Part shown: one piece after another, positions 7,634 to 15,917 of the stretch
Position numbering within the stretch: position 1 is the stretch's first letter
Layout of the letters: each line of letters begins with the position of its first letter
Origin: Pseudomonadota bacterium
GTDB taxonomy: Bacteria; Pseudomonadota; Gammaproteobacteria; Burkholderiales; Burkholderiaceae
DNA length: 20,590 bases
Direction of reading: 5' to 3'
Assembly: GCA_021783435.1 (NCBI GenBank)
Contig: JAJXUC010000059.1
Coordinates: 1-20,590 of the forward strand
The notes under the pieces: generated by a model
What the model was told of the DNA's origin: nothing
The model's database searches: none
Seen by the model: only the letters and a program-made list of their open reading frames with translations
Translations under genes and position numbers: made by a program

Positions 7634-8248
7634 ATGAAACTCTATTTCAGCCCCGGCGCCTGCTCGCTGTCCCCGCACATCGTGCTCACCGAACTCGGCC
7701 TGCCCGTCGAAACCGTCAAGGTCGACCTGCGCACCAAGGCCATGGACGGCGGCGGCGACTTCCTCGCCATCAACCCCAAGGGCTATGTGCCCGTGCTGCA
7801 GCTCGACGACGGCAGCATCCTCACCGAAGGCCCGGCCATCGTGCAGTACCTGGCCGACCGCAAGCCCGAAGCCGGCCTGGCCCCGGCCAACGGCACGATG
7901 GAGCGCTACCGCCTGCAGGAGTGGCTGAACTTCATCTCCACCGAACTGCACAAGCAGTTCAGCCCGCTGTTCAATCCGGACTCGACCGAGGCGGTGAAGG
8001 AAGCCCAGAAAAAGCGCCTGAGCCAGCGTTTCGCCTTCATCGTCCAGACCCTCGGCAAACAGGATTACCTGCTGCCCTCGGGCTTCAGCGTGGCCGACGC
8101 CTACCTCTACACCGTGCTCACCTGGGCCGGCTTCGTCGGGCCGGACCTGGCCGCCTGGCCGGCCCTGCAGGCCTATATGGCACGCATGCAGGCGCGTCCC
8201 GGCGTGGCCGCCACCCTGGCGGCCGAGCGCGAGGCGAAAAAATCTTGA
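7634..8248 (+). CDS. gst: Beta-class glutathione S-transferase
   Basis: A 204-residue cytosolic GST. The N-terminal thioredoxin-like domain starts MKLYFSPGACSLSPHI with Cys10, the residue that marks bacterial beta-class GSTs. NPKGYVPVL supplies the cis-proline loop (around 58-66), and LTEGPAIVQYL carries the Glu-Gly/Ser-type pair contacting the glutathione gamma-glutamyl group. The all-helical C-terminal domain (about 88-204) includes the conserved FSVADAYLYTVLTW segment with the N-capping Asp. AAGGA lies a few bases before the ATG. It follows trpE by 103 bp and is probably transcribed separately. Substrate cannot be told; conjugation or peroxide detoxification is typical of the class. Confidence 0.93.
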   Translation: MKLYFSPGACSLSPHIVLTELGLPVETVKVDLRTKAMDGGGDFLAINPKGYVPVLQLDDGSILTEGPAIVQYLADRKPEAGLAPANGTMERYRLQEWLNFISTELHKQFSPLFNPDSTEAVKEAQKKRLSQRFAFIVQTLGKQDYLLPSGFSVADAYLYTVLTWAGFVGPDLAAWPALQAYMARMQARPGVAATLAAEREAKKS

Positions 8249-8287
8249 GCCCGGCGCGCGGCCTCTGAACGGGCGACCGGTCCAGCC

Positions 8288-9160
8288 ATGACGGCCAGTA
8301 CGCCCACGCTGCCGTTGCGCGCGGCTCCCGGAATATGGTCGCGCGAAGTCGCCAGCGCCCTGCTGTGGACCACCCAGCCGGTGGCCATCGCGGTGGCGGC
8401 GGGCAGCATGCCGCCGCTGCTGCAGGCGACCCTGGCGACCAGTTCGGCGCTGTTCCTGCTCTGGCTTTGGACCCGCTGGCACAACGTCCCCGTTCTCGCG
8501 CAGGACGATTCCCTGGCCCCCGGCGCACTGCTGGGCCTGCTGTTCAGTGCGCGCCTGGGTTTGCTTTACGTGGCGATCTCCGCGATTTCCGCGCCCCTGG
8601 CCATGGTGCTGACCTTTGGTGCCCTGGTGGCCCTGCACGCGGGTCGTGCGCTGGGCCAGCGTGAGCGCACGGCGGCCTCGCTGGCCGCGATCGCGCTGGC
8701 CGCCGCGGCCGTGCTTCTGGGCCTGTTGCTCGCCAACGGCTGGGGCGCCTTCTGGGCCCTGACCGCCGGCTTGCTGTGGTCGCGCGAGGCGCTGCTGTCG
8801 CGCCACCCGCGCCTGGCGCACTGCGGCGGCGAAAAAATCATGTTCTACCAACTCATCGGCGCCGCCGTGACCCTTCCGGTGGCATCGGTCGTGGCCGGCG
8901 ACAACTGGCTGCTCGAACCCAGCCGCGCGGGCCTGGTTTCGCTCGGCGTGCAAATCCTGGTGGGCGGGCTGGCGTTGCCCCTGCTCTGGTTCGCGCCTGG
9001 CGCGGCGCGGCGTCCCCGGCCGCTCGCGGCCTTGGCGCTGGTGGCGCCGCTGGCCACGCTGGCGCTGCAGACCTGGATCGTCGGCTGGCCCGGCCCCTTC
9101 GTCGGCGCGGCCTGCCTTCTGCTCACTGCGGCCGCCTGGATCACCACACGCCGGGGATGA
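8288..9160 (+). CDS. EamA/DMT-type multispan transporter
   Basis: A 290-residue, very hydrophobic protein with about ten predicted membrane spans arranged as two five-helix halves (roughly 20-160 and 185-286), the layout of the EamA drug/metabolite transporter superfamily. Short basic loops such as GRALGQRERT (119-128) and RRPRP (241-245) separate helices and suggest cytoplasmic positions. EamA proteins export amino acids or other small metabolites, but nothing here identifies a substrate. The sequence is only moderately like well-known EamA members, so the family call rests on length, topology and composition. It follows gst by 39 bp on the same strand and overlaps the convergent gene ending at 9141 by 20 bp. 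Confidence 0.65.
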   Translation: MTASTPTLPLRAAPGIWSREVASALLWTTQPVAIAVAAGSMPPLLQATLATSSALFLLWLWTRWHNVPVLAQDDSLAPGALLGLLFSARLGLLYVAISAISAPLAMVLTFGALVALHAGRALGQRERTAASLAAIALAAAAVLLGLLLANGWGAFWALTAGLLWSREALLSRHPRLAHCGGEKIMFYQLIGAAVTLPVASVVAGDNWLLEPSRAGLVSLGVQILVGGLALPLLWFAPGAARRPRPLAALALVAPLATLALQTWIVGWPGPFVGAACLLLTAAAWITTRRG

Positions 9161-9581
9161 AGCGGCGGGTGCGCGCGCAATAGGCGGCGTAGTCGGGCCA
9201 GCGCTCGCGCAGCAAACGTTCTTCGAGACCCGCCTTGAAATTGAGCACCCCCAGCAGCGCCACCCACAGGGCGGCCTGGGCAAGACCGTGCGACATGGCC
9301 GCGACGCCCGCCATGCCCAGCAGCAAAGCCACGTACATGGGATGCCGTACCCAGCGATAAGGGCCGCCGGTGATGAGCCGCCCACCCTCCTTGGGCTCCG
9401 GCCGGATGTTGAAATTGCCCGGGCGGTTGTGGGCGAAGACCCAGAGCACCAGCGCCACGGCGAGCGCGCCGAGTGCGAAGCCGGCGCCGCTCCAGCCCCA
9501 GTCGGCCGGCCACAGCAGCATGGCGGCGATCAGCGCGAATTGCGCCGCCACCCACAGGCGCGATTGCAGCCCGACGCTCAC
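9141..9581 (-). CDS. Isoprenylcysteine carboxyl methyltransferase-like membrane protein
   Basis: A 146-residue membrane protein of the ICMT / phospholipid methyltransferase-like group. Hydrophobic segments lie near 10-27, 33-50, 82-97 and 101-114. The SAM-binding signature GPYRWVRHPMY is at 73-83, and the C-terminal motif E-x(3)-L...W-P-x-Y-x-x-Y...T-R-R-F-I-P at 120-143 completes it. The frame is open 33 codons further upstream, but GTG 9581 is chosen: AGGAG lies nine bases before it, and the GTG overlaps the TGA of the MaoC gene (GTGA), so the two are translationally coupled. Bacterial members methylate unknown small or lipid substrates; no prenylated protein substrate is implied. Family call good, substrate unknown. 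Confidence 0.83.
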   Translation of the reverse strand: MSVGLQSRLWVAAQFALIAAMLLWPADWGWSGAGFALGALAVALVLWVFAHNRPGNFNIRPEPKEGGRLITGGPYRWVRHPMYVALLLGMAGVAAMSHGLAQAALWVALLGVLNFKAGLEERLLRERWPDYAAYCARTRRFIPGVW

Positions 9582-10171
9582 CTGGCTTGCTCCTGCGCCA
9601 CGGCATCCGCGCGGCGCCTGAACATCGCCCAGCCCTTCATGCTCAGCACGGCCGCGTCGTCCTGGTTGAACAATTCCCAATGCGACTGCACCAGGCCCAG
9701 ATCAGGCTTGCTGCGCATCGGGCGGGCGTCGAGCACCGTCATGCGCAAGCGCAGGACATCTCCCGGACGCACCGGCTTGAGCCAGCGCAGCTCGTCGATA
9801 CCCGGCGAGCCCTGGCTCGTGGTGCGCAGCAGGTAGGCGTCGCACATCAGTCGCATGGCCATGGCGCAGGTGTGCCAGCCGCTGGCGACGAGGCCGCCGA
9901 ACAGGGACTGCCGCGCCGCCTCCTCGTCCACATGAAACGGCTGCGGGTCGAACTGGCGGGCAAAGTCGAGCATGGCCTCGCGGCTCACGGTGGTGCTGCC
10001 GCAGTCGATCACCCGGCCGGGAGGAAAATCTTCCCAGCCAAGAATGTCTCCAGGGCCGCCGTGCGGCGTCGCCACGTCGGTTGAAGACGTCGAGGACACT
10101 CGGATGCGGTCCGGTGTTTCCTTGCGCGTGCCCTCGCGCTCGGGTGAAGTGGATGGCGTGGTCGGGTCCAT
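9578..10171 (-). CDS. MaoC-family (hot-dog fold) hydratase
   Basis: A 197-residue protein with one MaoC-like hot-dog domain. The hydratase 2 signature is FDPQPFHVDEEAA with candidate catalytic Asp75 and His80, followed by FGGLVASGWHT (91-101). RWLKPVRPGDVLRLR (129-143) is the usual second conserved strand. Such enzymes hydrate enoyl-CoA or related thioesters in fatty-acid, PHA or branched-acid metabolism. The first 40 residues are polar and low in conservation, and GTG codons inside that stretch are alternative starts, so the N-terminus is uncertain. It is coupled to the methyltransferase-like gene by a GTGA overlap. The chemoreceptor fragment begins 53 bp upstream of this start, so its native promoter may have been altered. 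Confidence 0.85.
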   Translation of the reverse strand: MDPTTPSTSPEREGTRKETPDRIRVSSTSSTDVATPHGGPGDILGWEDFPPGRVIDCGSTTVSREAMLDFARQFDPQPFHVDEEAARQSLFGGLVASGWHTCAMAMRLMCDAYLLRTTSQGSPGIDELRWLKPVRPGDVLRLRMTVLDARPMRSKPDLGLVQSHWELFNQDDAAVLSMKGWAMFRRRADAVAQEQAR

Positions 10172-10223
10172 GCCCGGATGGTAGGACCTGCGGCGCGGCA
10201 CCGTGGTCCTCCAGGGCAAACGC

Positions 10224-10341
10224 CAAATGGCGCGGATCAACGGCCGTCTGGACGAAATCGTCAACCAGGATGTGCGCCGCGAAAAGTTGTTGAATCAGAT
10301 TCAGCTCAACTTTCGAAACAGCACCGGCACGATGTACGACA
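10224..10341 (+). pseudogene. 118-bp fragment of a chemoreceptor (MCP) gene, left copy of a direct repeat
   Basis: This stretch matches 18598-18715 without gaps at 112 of 118 positions. Read in the MCP frame it gives MARINGRLDEIVNQDV... and ends at TGTMYD, corresponding to about codons 32-71 of the receptor, just after the first membrane helix. Three of the six differences change the residue (Arg/His, Asp/Gly, Leu/Phe) and three are silent, so it looks like a piece of a paralogous MCP rather than a fresh duplicate. There is no start, no membrane segment and no signalling domain nearby. It is in the same orientation as the right copy and lies between the MaoC gene and the catabolic module. Confidence 0.92.
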
Positions 10342-10385
10342 AAGCGTCGATCGTGCTGCAGGGGCTTCGAAGCCAGCAGCTCGCA

Positions 10386-11498
10386 TCATCGCTGGCCGAC
10401 GCGAGTCGCGCCGAACAAGGCCTTATGCGCAGCGGGCTGGCAACGCCAATACTGCGGTGGCGCGACGGCCTGTGCGCCCAGGCGCGCCGCAGCGTGCCAG
10501 GGCCAGCGCGGGTCATAAAGCATCGCGCGCGCCAACGCAACGAGGTCGGCGCGGCCGTCGGCAATGATGGTCTCGGCCTGCTCGGCTTCGGTGATCAAGC
10601 CAACCGCGACCACCGGCATGTCGACATGGCGGCGGATGTGTTCGGCCAGGCCCACCTGGTAGCCCGGACCCACGCTGATGCGCTGCAGCGGCGACACGCC
10701 GCCGCTCGATACGTGGGCGAAGGCGCAGCCGCGCTGCCGCAGCGCCGCGCACAGCGCGACGCTTTGCTCGGGATCCCACCCGCCGTCGACCCAGTCGGTG
10801 GCGGACAGGCGCACGCCCACAGGCACGCGCGCGGGCACCGTCGCACGCACCGCGTCGAACACCTCGAGCACGAAACGCATGCGGTTGTCCAGCGAACCGC
10901 CATAGGCGTCGGTGCGCTGGTTCGACAGCGGCGACAGAAACTGGTGCAGCAGGTAGCCGTGCGCCGCGTGCAGTTCGATCAGGTCCAGCCCGAGGCGTAC
11001 CGCGCGTTGCGCCGCGTCGACGAAGCCCTGACGGATGCGCTGCAGGCCGGCGGCGTCGAGCTGTACCGGGTCCGGCTCGCCGCTGCCGTGGGGAATGGCC
11101 GAAGGCGCCACGCAATTCCAGCCGCCGTCGGCCGGCAGCAGCAGCGCACCGCCATCCCATGGTGCGCGGCTCGACGCCTTGCGCCCGGCGTGCGAGAGCT
11201 GGATGCCGATGGGCATCGGCGAGTGCTGGCGCACGCCGCGCAGCACGCGGCGCAGCGCTTGCTCGTTGGCGTCGTTCCACAGGCCCAAGTCCTGCGGCGT
11301 GATGCGGCCGTCGGCGGTGACCGCGGTGGCCTCCAGGATCAGCAGTCCGGCACCCGAGATCGCCAACTGGCCCAGGTGCATGAGGTGCCAGTCGGTGGCG
11401 CAACCCGCGTCGGCCGAATACTGGCACATCGGGGCGATGACGATGCGGTTGGCCAGCTCGAGCTCGCCGAGCCGGACCGGGGTGAACAGTGGACTCAT
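10386..11498 (-). CDS. Old Yellow Enzyme-family ene-reductase (XenA/YqjM-like)
   Basis: A 370-residue FMN-dependent NAD(P)H:flavin oxidoreductase that reduces C=C bonds activated by carbonyl or nitro groups. Features of the YqjM/XenA subclass are visible: APMCQYS with Cys25 and Tyr27, which tune and stack on the flavin; QLSHAGRKAS (100-109); and ELHAAHGYLLHQFLSP (175-190) with the substrate-binding pair His177 and His180. SNQRTDAYGGSLDNR (192-206) is the typical family stretch, and ALARAMLYDPRWP (321-333) the phosphate-binding end. ATG 11498 fits the family N-terminus (MSPLFTPVRLGELELANRIV); the longer frame does not. It is the last gene of the leftward module, 22 bp after the leuD-like stop, and has no obvious Shine-Dalgarno sequence. 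Its role in the pathway is unclear; it could prepare or detoxify an unsaturated substrate. Confidence 0.93.
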   Translation of the reverse strand: MSPLFTPVRLGELELANRIVIAPMCQYSADAGCATDWHLMHLGQLAISGAGLLILEATAVTADGRITPQDLGLWNDANEQALRRVLRGVRQHSPMPIGIQLSHAGRKASSRAPWDGGALLLPADGGWNCVAPSAIPHGSGEPDPVQLDAAGLQRIRQGFVDAAQRAVRLGLDLIELHAAHGYLLHQFLSPLSNQRTDAYGGSLDNRMRFVLEVFDAVRATVPARVPVGVRLSATDWVDGGWDPEQSVALCAALRQRGCAFAHVSSGGVSPLQRISVGPGYQVGLAEHIRRHVDMPVVAVGLITEAEQAETIIADGRADLVALARAMLYDPRWPWHAAARLGAQAVAPPQYWRCQPAAHKALFGATRVGQR

Positions 11499-11520
11499 GG
11501 TCGCGGGGAGGGTGGGATGA

Positions 11521-12162
11521 TCAGGTCTGGAACAGCCAGGGCTCGGTCTCGCGTCGGCGCTGCTCATAGGCACGGATATGCGAGGCTTGCGCCAGGGTCC
11601 GCGCGATGTCGTCCAAGCCCTCGGCCAGCGCCTGCTTGCGGTGCGCGTCGATGGCGAATTGGAATACATCCCCCTCGGGCAGGGTCAGCGTCTGCGCGGG
11701 CAGGTCGATGCGCATTCGCCAACCGGGCCGGGCCTCGACACGGCGGAACAGCGCGTCGATCCGCGCCGCGTCGAGCACGATGGGCAGCAGTCCGTTTTTG
11801 AAACAGTTGCCGAAAAAGATGTCGGCGAAGCTCGGCGCGATCACCGCGCGGAACCCCGCATTGTCCAGCGCCCAGACCGCGTGCTCGCGGCTCGAGCCGC
11901 AGCCGAAATTCTCTCTGGCCAGCAGAATCGAAGCCGCGGCGTAGCGCGCCTGGTTCATCGGGAAGTCGGGGTTGGGCTGGCGCAGCGCCGCATCCTGGCC
12001 GGGCTCGCCGCGGTCGAGGTAGCGCCATTCGTCGAACAGGTTGGGGCCGAACCCCGAGCGTTCGATGGACTTGATGAACTGTTTGGGAATCAGCGCGTCG
12101 GTGTCGACATTCGCGCGGTCCAGCGGCATCACCAGGCCGTCGAGCACGGTGAAGGCTTGCAT
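11521..12162 (-). CDS. leuD: LeuD-type hydro-lyase small subunit (isopropylmalate/citramalate dehydratase)
   Basis: A 213-residue aconitase swivel-domain subunit. Diagnostic parts are [17 protein letters not shown] (16-32), NLFDEWRY, and the substrate-loop region [16 protein letters not shown]. Length matches LeuD of the leucine pathway. The ATG shares its A with the TGA of the large-subunit gene upstream (TGATG), so the two chains are made together. LeuCD enzymes isomerise 2- and 3-isopropylmalate but also hydrate citraconate to (R)-citramalate. Because no leuA or leuB is nearby, and a CoA-transferase and a lyase are, I suspect a catabolic dicarboxylate hydratase rather than the biosynthetic copy. 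The symbol names the family, not proven function. Confidence 0.9.
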   Translation of the reverse strand: MQAFTVLDGLVMPLDRANVDTDALIPKQFIKSIERSGFGPNLFDEWRYLDRGEPGQDAALRQPNPDFPMNQARYAAASILLARENFGCGSSREHAVWALDNAGFRAVIAPSFADIFFGNCFKNGLLPIVLDAARIDALFRRVEARPGWRMRIDLPAQTLTLPEGDVFQFAIDAHRKQALAEGLDDIARTLAQASHIRAYEQRRRETEPWLFQT

Positions 12163-13595
12163 CACAACGTGCTCCAGGCGTCGGGAGCGGCCAGCCGGCC
12201 GGCCAGCGCCGACGACGCCGCCACCGCAGGGCTGACCAGGTGGCTGCGGCCGAGCGCGCCTTGCCGGCCTTCGAAATTGCGGTTCGAGGTCGATGCGCAA
12301 CGTTCGCCCGGCTGCAGGCGATCATCGTTCATGCCCAGGCACATCGAACAGCCCGGGTCGCGCCACGCGAAACCGGCGTTGTGGAACACCTGGTGCAGGC
12401 CCTCGGCCTCTGCCTGCGCCTTGACCAGCCCGGAGCCGGGCACGACCAGCGCCTGGCGGATGTTGGGCGCGATGCGGCGGCCGGCCAGCACCGCGGCGGC
12501 GGCCCGCAGGTCCTCGATGCGCGCGTTGGTGCAGGAACCGATGAACACCTTGTCGAGCACGATGTCGCGCATCGGCGTGCCGGGTTGCAGGCCCATGTAC
12601 GCGAGGGCCCGGGTCATGGCCGCGGCTTTCACGCGGTCGCTCTCGAGCGCGGGGTCGGGCACCCGGGCGTCGATCGGCACCACCATCTCGGGCGAGGTGC
12701 CCCAGGTGGCCATCGGGCGCACCTGGCCGGCGTCGATGTCGATGCGTGCATCGAAGACTGCGCCATCATCGCTGCGCAGGCCGCGCCAGTCGGCGACGGC
12801 GCGCGCCCACAGCACTCCCGACGGGGCGTAGGGACGCCCCTTCAAGTAGTCGATGGTGGTCGCGTCAACGCCGATGAGGCCGACGCGGGCACCGGCCTCG
12901 ATGGCCATGTTGCAGAGGGTCATGCGCCCTTCCATCGACAGGCGCGAGATGGCCTCGCCGGCGAATTCGATCGCATGGCCGGTCGCGCCGGCGGTGCCGA
13001 TACGCCCGATGATGTGCAACGCCAGGTCCTTCGCGCTGACTCCCCTGGGCAGGGCTGGGTCGATGCGCACCAACATGGTCTTCATGCGCCGCACCGACAG
13101 GCACTGCGTGGCCAACACGTGCTCCACCTCGGACGTGCCAACGCCGAAGGCCAGCGCGCCGAACGCGCCGTGGGTGCTGGTGTGCGAGTCGCCCGCCACC
13201 ACGGTCATGCCCGGCAGGGTCGCGCCCTGTTCGGGACCGATGACGTGGATGATGCCCTGGCGCCGATCGCCGAGCCCGAACGCGGTGATGCCGAATTCGG
13301 CACAGTTGCGCCCGAGCTGCTCGACCTGCCTGCGCGACAGCGGGTCGGTGATGCCGGCCACGCCCTGTTCACGCCCGGTGGTCGGCACGTTGTGGTCGGC
13401 CGTTGCCAGCACGGTGGCAGCGCGCCAGGGCTTGCGCCCACCCAGGCGCAGGCCTTCGAAGGCCTGCGGACTGGTGACCTCGTACACCAGGTGGCGGTCG
13501 ATGTACAGCAGGCTGGGCGCGTCGGGATCGGCATCCGCGGCGAGCGGCACGAGGTGCCGCTGCCAGAGCTTGTCGAACAGGGTCTGCGGCGTCAT
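12162..13595 (-). CDS. leuC: LeuC-type hydro-lyase large subunit (4Fe-4S)
   Basis: A 477-residue aconitase-superfamily large subunit. The three iron-sulfur cysteines are in place: Cys355 in [13 protein letters not shown], and Cys416 and Cys419 in [11 protein letters not shown]. The signature [20 protein letters not shown] (135-154) and [13 protein letters not shown] are also intact, so the enzyme should be active. ATG 13595 is the family start ([14 protein letters not shown]); it overlaps the lyase stop as ATGA. Together with the small subunit it would dehydrate/hydrate a 2-hydroxy diacid such as isopropylmalate or citramalate. Placement between an HMG-CoA-lyase-like gene and the small subunit in a LysR-controlled cluster argues for degradation of a methyl-branched diacid. 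Confidence 0.93.
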   Translation of the reverse strand: MTPQTLFDKLWQRHLVPLAADADPDAPSLLYIDRHLVYEVTSPQAFEGLRLGGRKPWRAATVLATADHNVPTTGREQGVAGITDPLSRRQVEQLGRNCAEFGITAFGLGDRRQGIIHVIGPEQGATLPGMTVVAGDSHTSTHGAFGALAFGVGTSEVEHVLATQCLSVRRMKTMLVRIDPALPRGVSAKDLALHIIGRIGTAGATGHAIEFAGEAISRLSMEGRMTLCNMAIEAGARVGLIGVDATTIDYLKGRPYAPSGVLWARAVADWRGLRSDDGAVFDARIDIDAGQVRPMATWGTSPEMVVPIDARVPDPALESDRVKAAAMTRALAYMGLQPGTPMRDIVLDKVFIGSCTNARIEDLRAAAAVLAGRRIAPNIRQALVVPGSGLVKAQAEAEGLHQVFHNAGFAWRDPGCSMCLGMNDDRLQPGERCASTSNRNFEGRQGALGRSHLVSPAVAASSALAGRLAAPDAWSTL

Positions 13596-14575
13596 GCTGC
13601 GGGCGCCCCGCAGGCCGGCGCGGCGCCCGCCAGGCGCGGCTGCCCGGCGCCCTCGGGCAGCGGGTAGCGCCGGCTCGACGGTCCGGCCTTGGCCACCTGG
13701 CCCGGAACGTCGTGGCCGACCAGGCCGGGAAGCAGGCGCGAGCATTCGATCAGCGCGCCAAGGTCCACGCCGGTGGCGTAGCCCATGGCCTGCAGCATAT
13801 GCACCATGTCCTCGGTGCACACGTTGCCGCTGGCGCCCGGGGCGAACGGGCATCCGCCGAGGCCGCCCAGCGAGGCGTCGAAGCGATCCACCCCGGCTTG
13901 CAGTGCGGCCAGCACGTTGGCCAGACCCATGCCGCGGGTGTCGTGGAAATGCGCGGTCAGCATGATCTGCGGGTGATGCGCGATCACCGCCGCGCAAAGC
14001 TGCTGCACCTGCACGGGGTGGGCCATGCCGGTGGTGTCGCACAGGGTCAGGCGCCGGATGCCCAGGGCGGCGATGCGCTCGACCAGACGCAACACCTCGA
14101 CCTGGTTGACCTCACCCTCGAACGGACAGCCGAAGGCGGTCGACAGCGAGGCGTTGACCTCGCTGCGCCCGCGCGCCAGGGCGACGATGTCGGCGAACTG
14201 CGCCAGCGACTGCTCGCGGTCCATGCGCAGGTTGGCGCGGTTATGGCTCTCGCTGGCCGACATCACGATGTTGAGCTCGTCGACCTGGCAGGCCAGCGCG
14301 CGCGCGGCGCCCTTGGCGTTGGGCACCAGCGCGGCGTACTCGACGCCGGGCATGCGCTGGATGCCGGCCATCACCTCGGCCGCGTCGGCCAACGCCGGAA
14401 TGGCCTTGGGCGATGAAAAAGAAGTCACCTCGATTTTCGCCAGGCCGCTGCGCGACAGGCGATCGATGAGCGCGATCTTGTCGGCGGTCGGCACGAACAC
14501 GGGCTCGATCTGAAAGCCATCGCGCACCGAGACTTCCTGGATGTACAGGCGTTTGCCCTGGGTTGCTTGCAGCAT
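13592..14575 (-). CDS. HMG-CoA lyase-family enzyme (candidate citramalyl-CoA lyase)
   Basis: A 327-residue TIM-barrel lyase of the HMGL-like family. Catalytic Arg18 and metal-binding Asp19 sit in VSVRDGFQ, metal ligands His209 and His211 in HFHDTRG, and the mobile active-site loop [15 protein letters not shown] carries Cys242 and Asn251. All catalytic positions known from HMG-CoA lyase are retained, so cleavage of a 3-hydroxy-3-methyl acyl-CoA is expected. HMG-CoA and (R)-citramalyl-CoA are the plausible substrates; the neighbouring LeuCD-type hydratase and CoA-transferase favour citramalyl-CoA or a homologue. Residues 290-327 form a proline/alanine-rich tail without clear function. GAGGGA lies before the ATG; the CoA-transferase stop is 12 bp upstream. 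Confidence 0.88.
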   Translation of the reverse strand: MLQATQGKRLYIQEVSVRDGFQIEPVFVPTADKIALIDRLSRSGLAKIEVTSFSSPKAIPALADAAEVMAGIQRMPGVEYAALVPNAKGAARALACQVDELNIVMSASESHNRANLRMDREQSLAQFADIVALARGRSEVNASLSTAFGCPFEGEVNQVEVLRLVERIAALGIRRLTLCDTTGMAHPVQVQQLCAAVIAHHPQIMLTAHFHDTRGMGLANVLAALQAGVDRFDASLGGLGGCPFAPGASGNVCTEDMVHMLQAMGYATGVDLGALIECSRLLPGLVGHDVPGQVAKAGPSSRRYPLPEGAGQPRLAGAAPACGAPAA

Positions 14576-14587
14576 GTCGGATTTCCC

Positions 14588-15811
14588 TCAGATCGCGCCC
14601 GCAGCGCGCATGTGCTCGCGCGCCCGGGCTCCGTAACCCAGTTCCTCGAGAATCTGCTCGGTATGCTCGCCCAACGCCGGACCCAGCCAACGCGTGCGGC
14701 CGGGAGTCTGCGACAGCTTGGGCACGACCCCGGGGAAGTCGACCTGCTGGCCGTCGGGCAGCGTGTGGGGTTCGATCATCTCGCGCGCGCGGTAATGCGC
14801 GTCGGCATGGATGTCGGCCGCGGTGTAGATGCGCCCGCTGGGCACCTCGGCCGCCTCCAGAACCTGCAGCACGTGCTCCAGATCGTGGGCGCCGGTCCAC
14901 GCGCCGATGGCCTCGTCGAGCATGTCGGCCTGGCGCACGCGGCCCTCGTTGTGGGCCAGTTGCGGGTCGTCGGCCAGGTCGCCGCGGCCGATCGCGTGCA
15001 TCAACCGGCGGTAGATGCTGTCGGCGTTGCCGGCGATGATCACATAGCGACCGTCGCGGCACAGATACGTGTTCGACGGCGCGATGCCCGGCAGCGTGGC
15101 GCCGGTGCGCTCGCGCACAAAACCCTGGGCGGAATACTCCGGCACCAGGCTCTCCATGATCCCGAACACGGCTTCGTACAGCGCCACGTCGATGAACTGG
15201 CCGCTTCCGCCATTGACCTTCAAATGGTGCATGGCCATCATCGCCCCGATCACGCCGTACAGCGAGGCCAGGGTATCGCCCAGGCTCACGCCGGTGCGCA
15301 CCGGGGGACGCCCGGGTTCGCCAACCAGGTAGCGCAGCCCGCCCATGGACTCGGCGATCGCGGCGAACCCCGGGCGGTCTTTGTACGGGCCGGTCTGGCC
15401 GTAGCCGGACACGCGCACCATGATCAGCGACGGCTTGATGCGGTGCAGATCGTCCCAGCCCAGGCCCCACTGCTCGAGGGTGCCGGGGCGGAAGTTCTCG
15501 ATCACGATGTCCGCGGTGGCCGCGAGTTCACGCACGATGCGCTGCCCGTCGGGGTGTTTGAGATTGACGGTGAGCGATTTCTTGTTGCGGCTTTGCGCGT
15601 ACCACCACAGCGAGGTGCCCTGGTGCAGTTTGCGCCAGGAACGCAGCGGGTCGCCGAGCCCGGGCGACTCGATCTTGATCACCTCGGCGCCGAACTGGGC
15701 CAGCAGCGCAGTGGCATAGGGTCCGGCAATCAGTGTGCCGAGTTCGACGACGCGGACCCCAGCCAGGGGCAGGGGCGCGTCCGTCCCACCGCCAATGGTT
15801 TGTTCTTGCAT
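14588..15811 (-). CDS. Class III (CaiB/BaiF) CoA-transferase
   Basis: A 407-residue formyl-CoA-transferase-fold enzyme that moves CoA between carboxylic acids. Seen: the N-terminal LAGVRVVELGTLIAGPYA (16-33), GAEVIKIESPGLGDPLR (41-57), NKKSLTVNLKHPDG (76-89), VIENFRPGTLEQWGLGW (103-119), and the catalytic aspartate Asp179 in GVSLGDTLASLYG. The C-terminal part contains EVPSGRIYTAADI, typical of the second domain. The chosen start is ATG 15811; the frame stays open to 15901 but the extra residues are not family-like. Shine-Dalgarno sequence is poor. The gene is followed by the lyase gene after 12 bp, which suggests that it supplies the lyase substrate, for example citramalyl-CoA from succinyl-CoA and citramalate. 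Confidence 0.92.
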   Translation of the reverse strand: MQEQTIGGGTDAPLPLAGVRVVELGTLIAGPYATALLAQFGAEVIKIESPGLGDPLRSWRKLHQGTSLWWYAQSRNKKSLTVNLKHPDGQRIVRELAATADIVIENFRPGTLEQWGLGWDDLHRIKPSLIMVRVSGYGQTGPYKDRPGFAAIAESMGGLRYLVGEPGRPPVRTGVSLGDTLASLYGVIGAMMAMHHLKVNGGSGQFIDVALYEAVFGIMESLVPEYSAQGFVRERTGATLPGIAPSNTYLCRDGRYVIIAGNADSIYRRLMHAIGRGDLADDPQLAHNEGRVRQADMLDEAIGAWTGAHDLEHVLQVLEAAEVPSGRIYTAADIHADAHYRAREMIEPHTLPDGQQVDFPGVVPKLSQTPGRTRWLGPALGEHTEQILEELGYGARAREHMRAAGAI

Positions 15812-15856
15812 GATGGAAGGTGTTCGGGAAAGAAGCCGCGTCGAACGACGATCCGT

Positions 15857-15897
15857 CGACGCGTGCTCAACCAATGATTCATCGACGGTTCGCGTCG
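15857..15897. repeat. Interrupted inverted repeat in the MFS/CoA-transferase gap
   Basis: In the 106-bp gap inside the leftward operon, CGACGCG (15857-15863) pairs with CGCGTCG (15891-15897), and AACC with GGTT inside it after a five-base bulge on one side. No U-tract follows on the minus strand. It may set differential expression of the transporter and the enzymes, or may be chance in G+C-rich DNA. Confidence 0.3.
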
Positions 15898-15917
15898 GCA
15901 CCGGCGACGCAAGGCGC

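Noticed and set aside
7568..9385. 605-codon open frame on the minus strand across gst and the EamA-like gene
   Set aside because: Low-complexity translation, and both overlapping plus-strand genes are recognisable proteins.
10203..11801. 532-codon plus-strand frame beginning in the MCP fragment
   Set aside because: Only the first 40 or so codons after 10224 resemble MCP; the rest is antisense to the ene-reductase and leuD-like genes.
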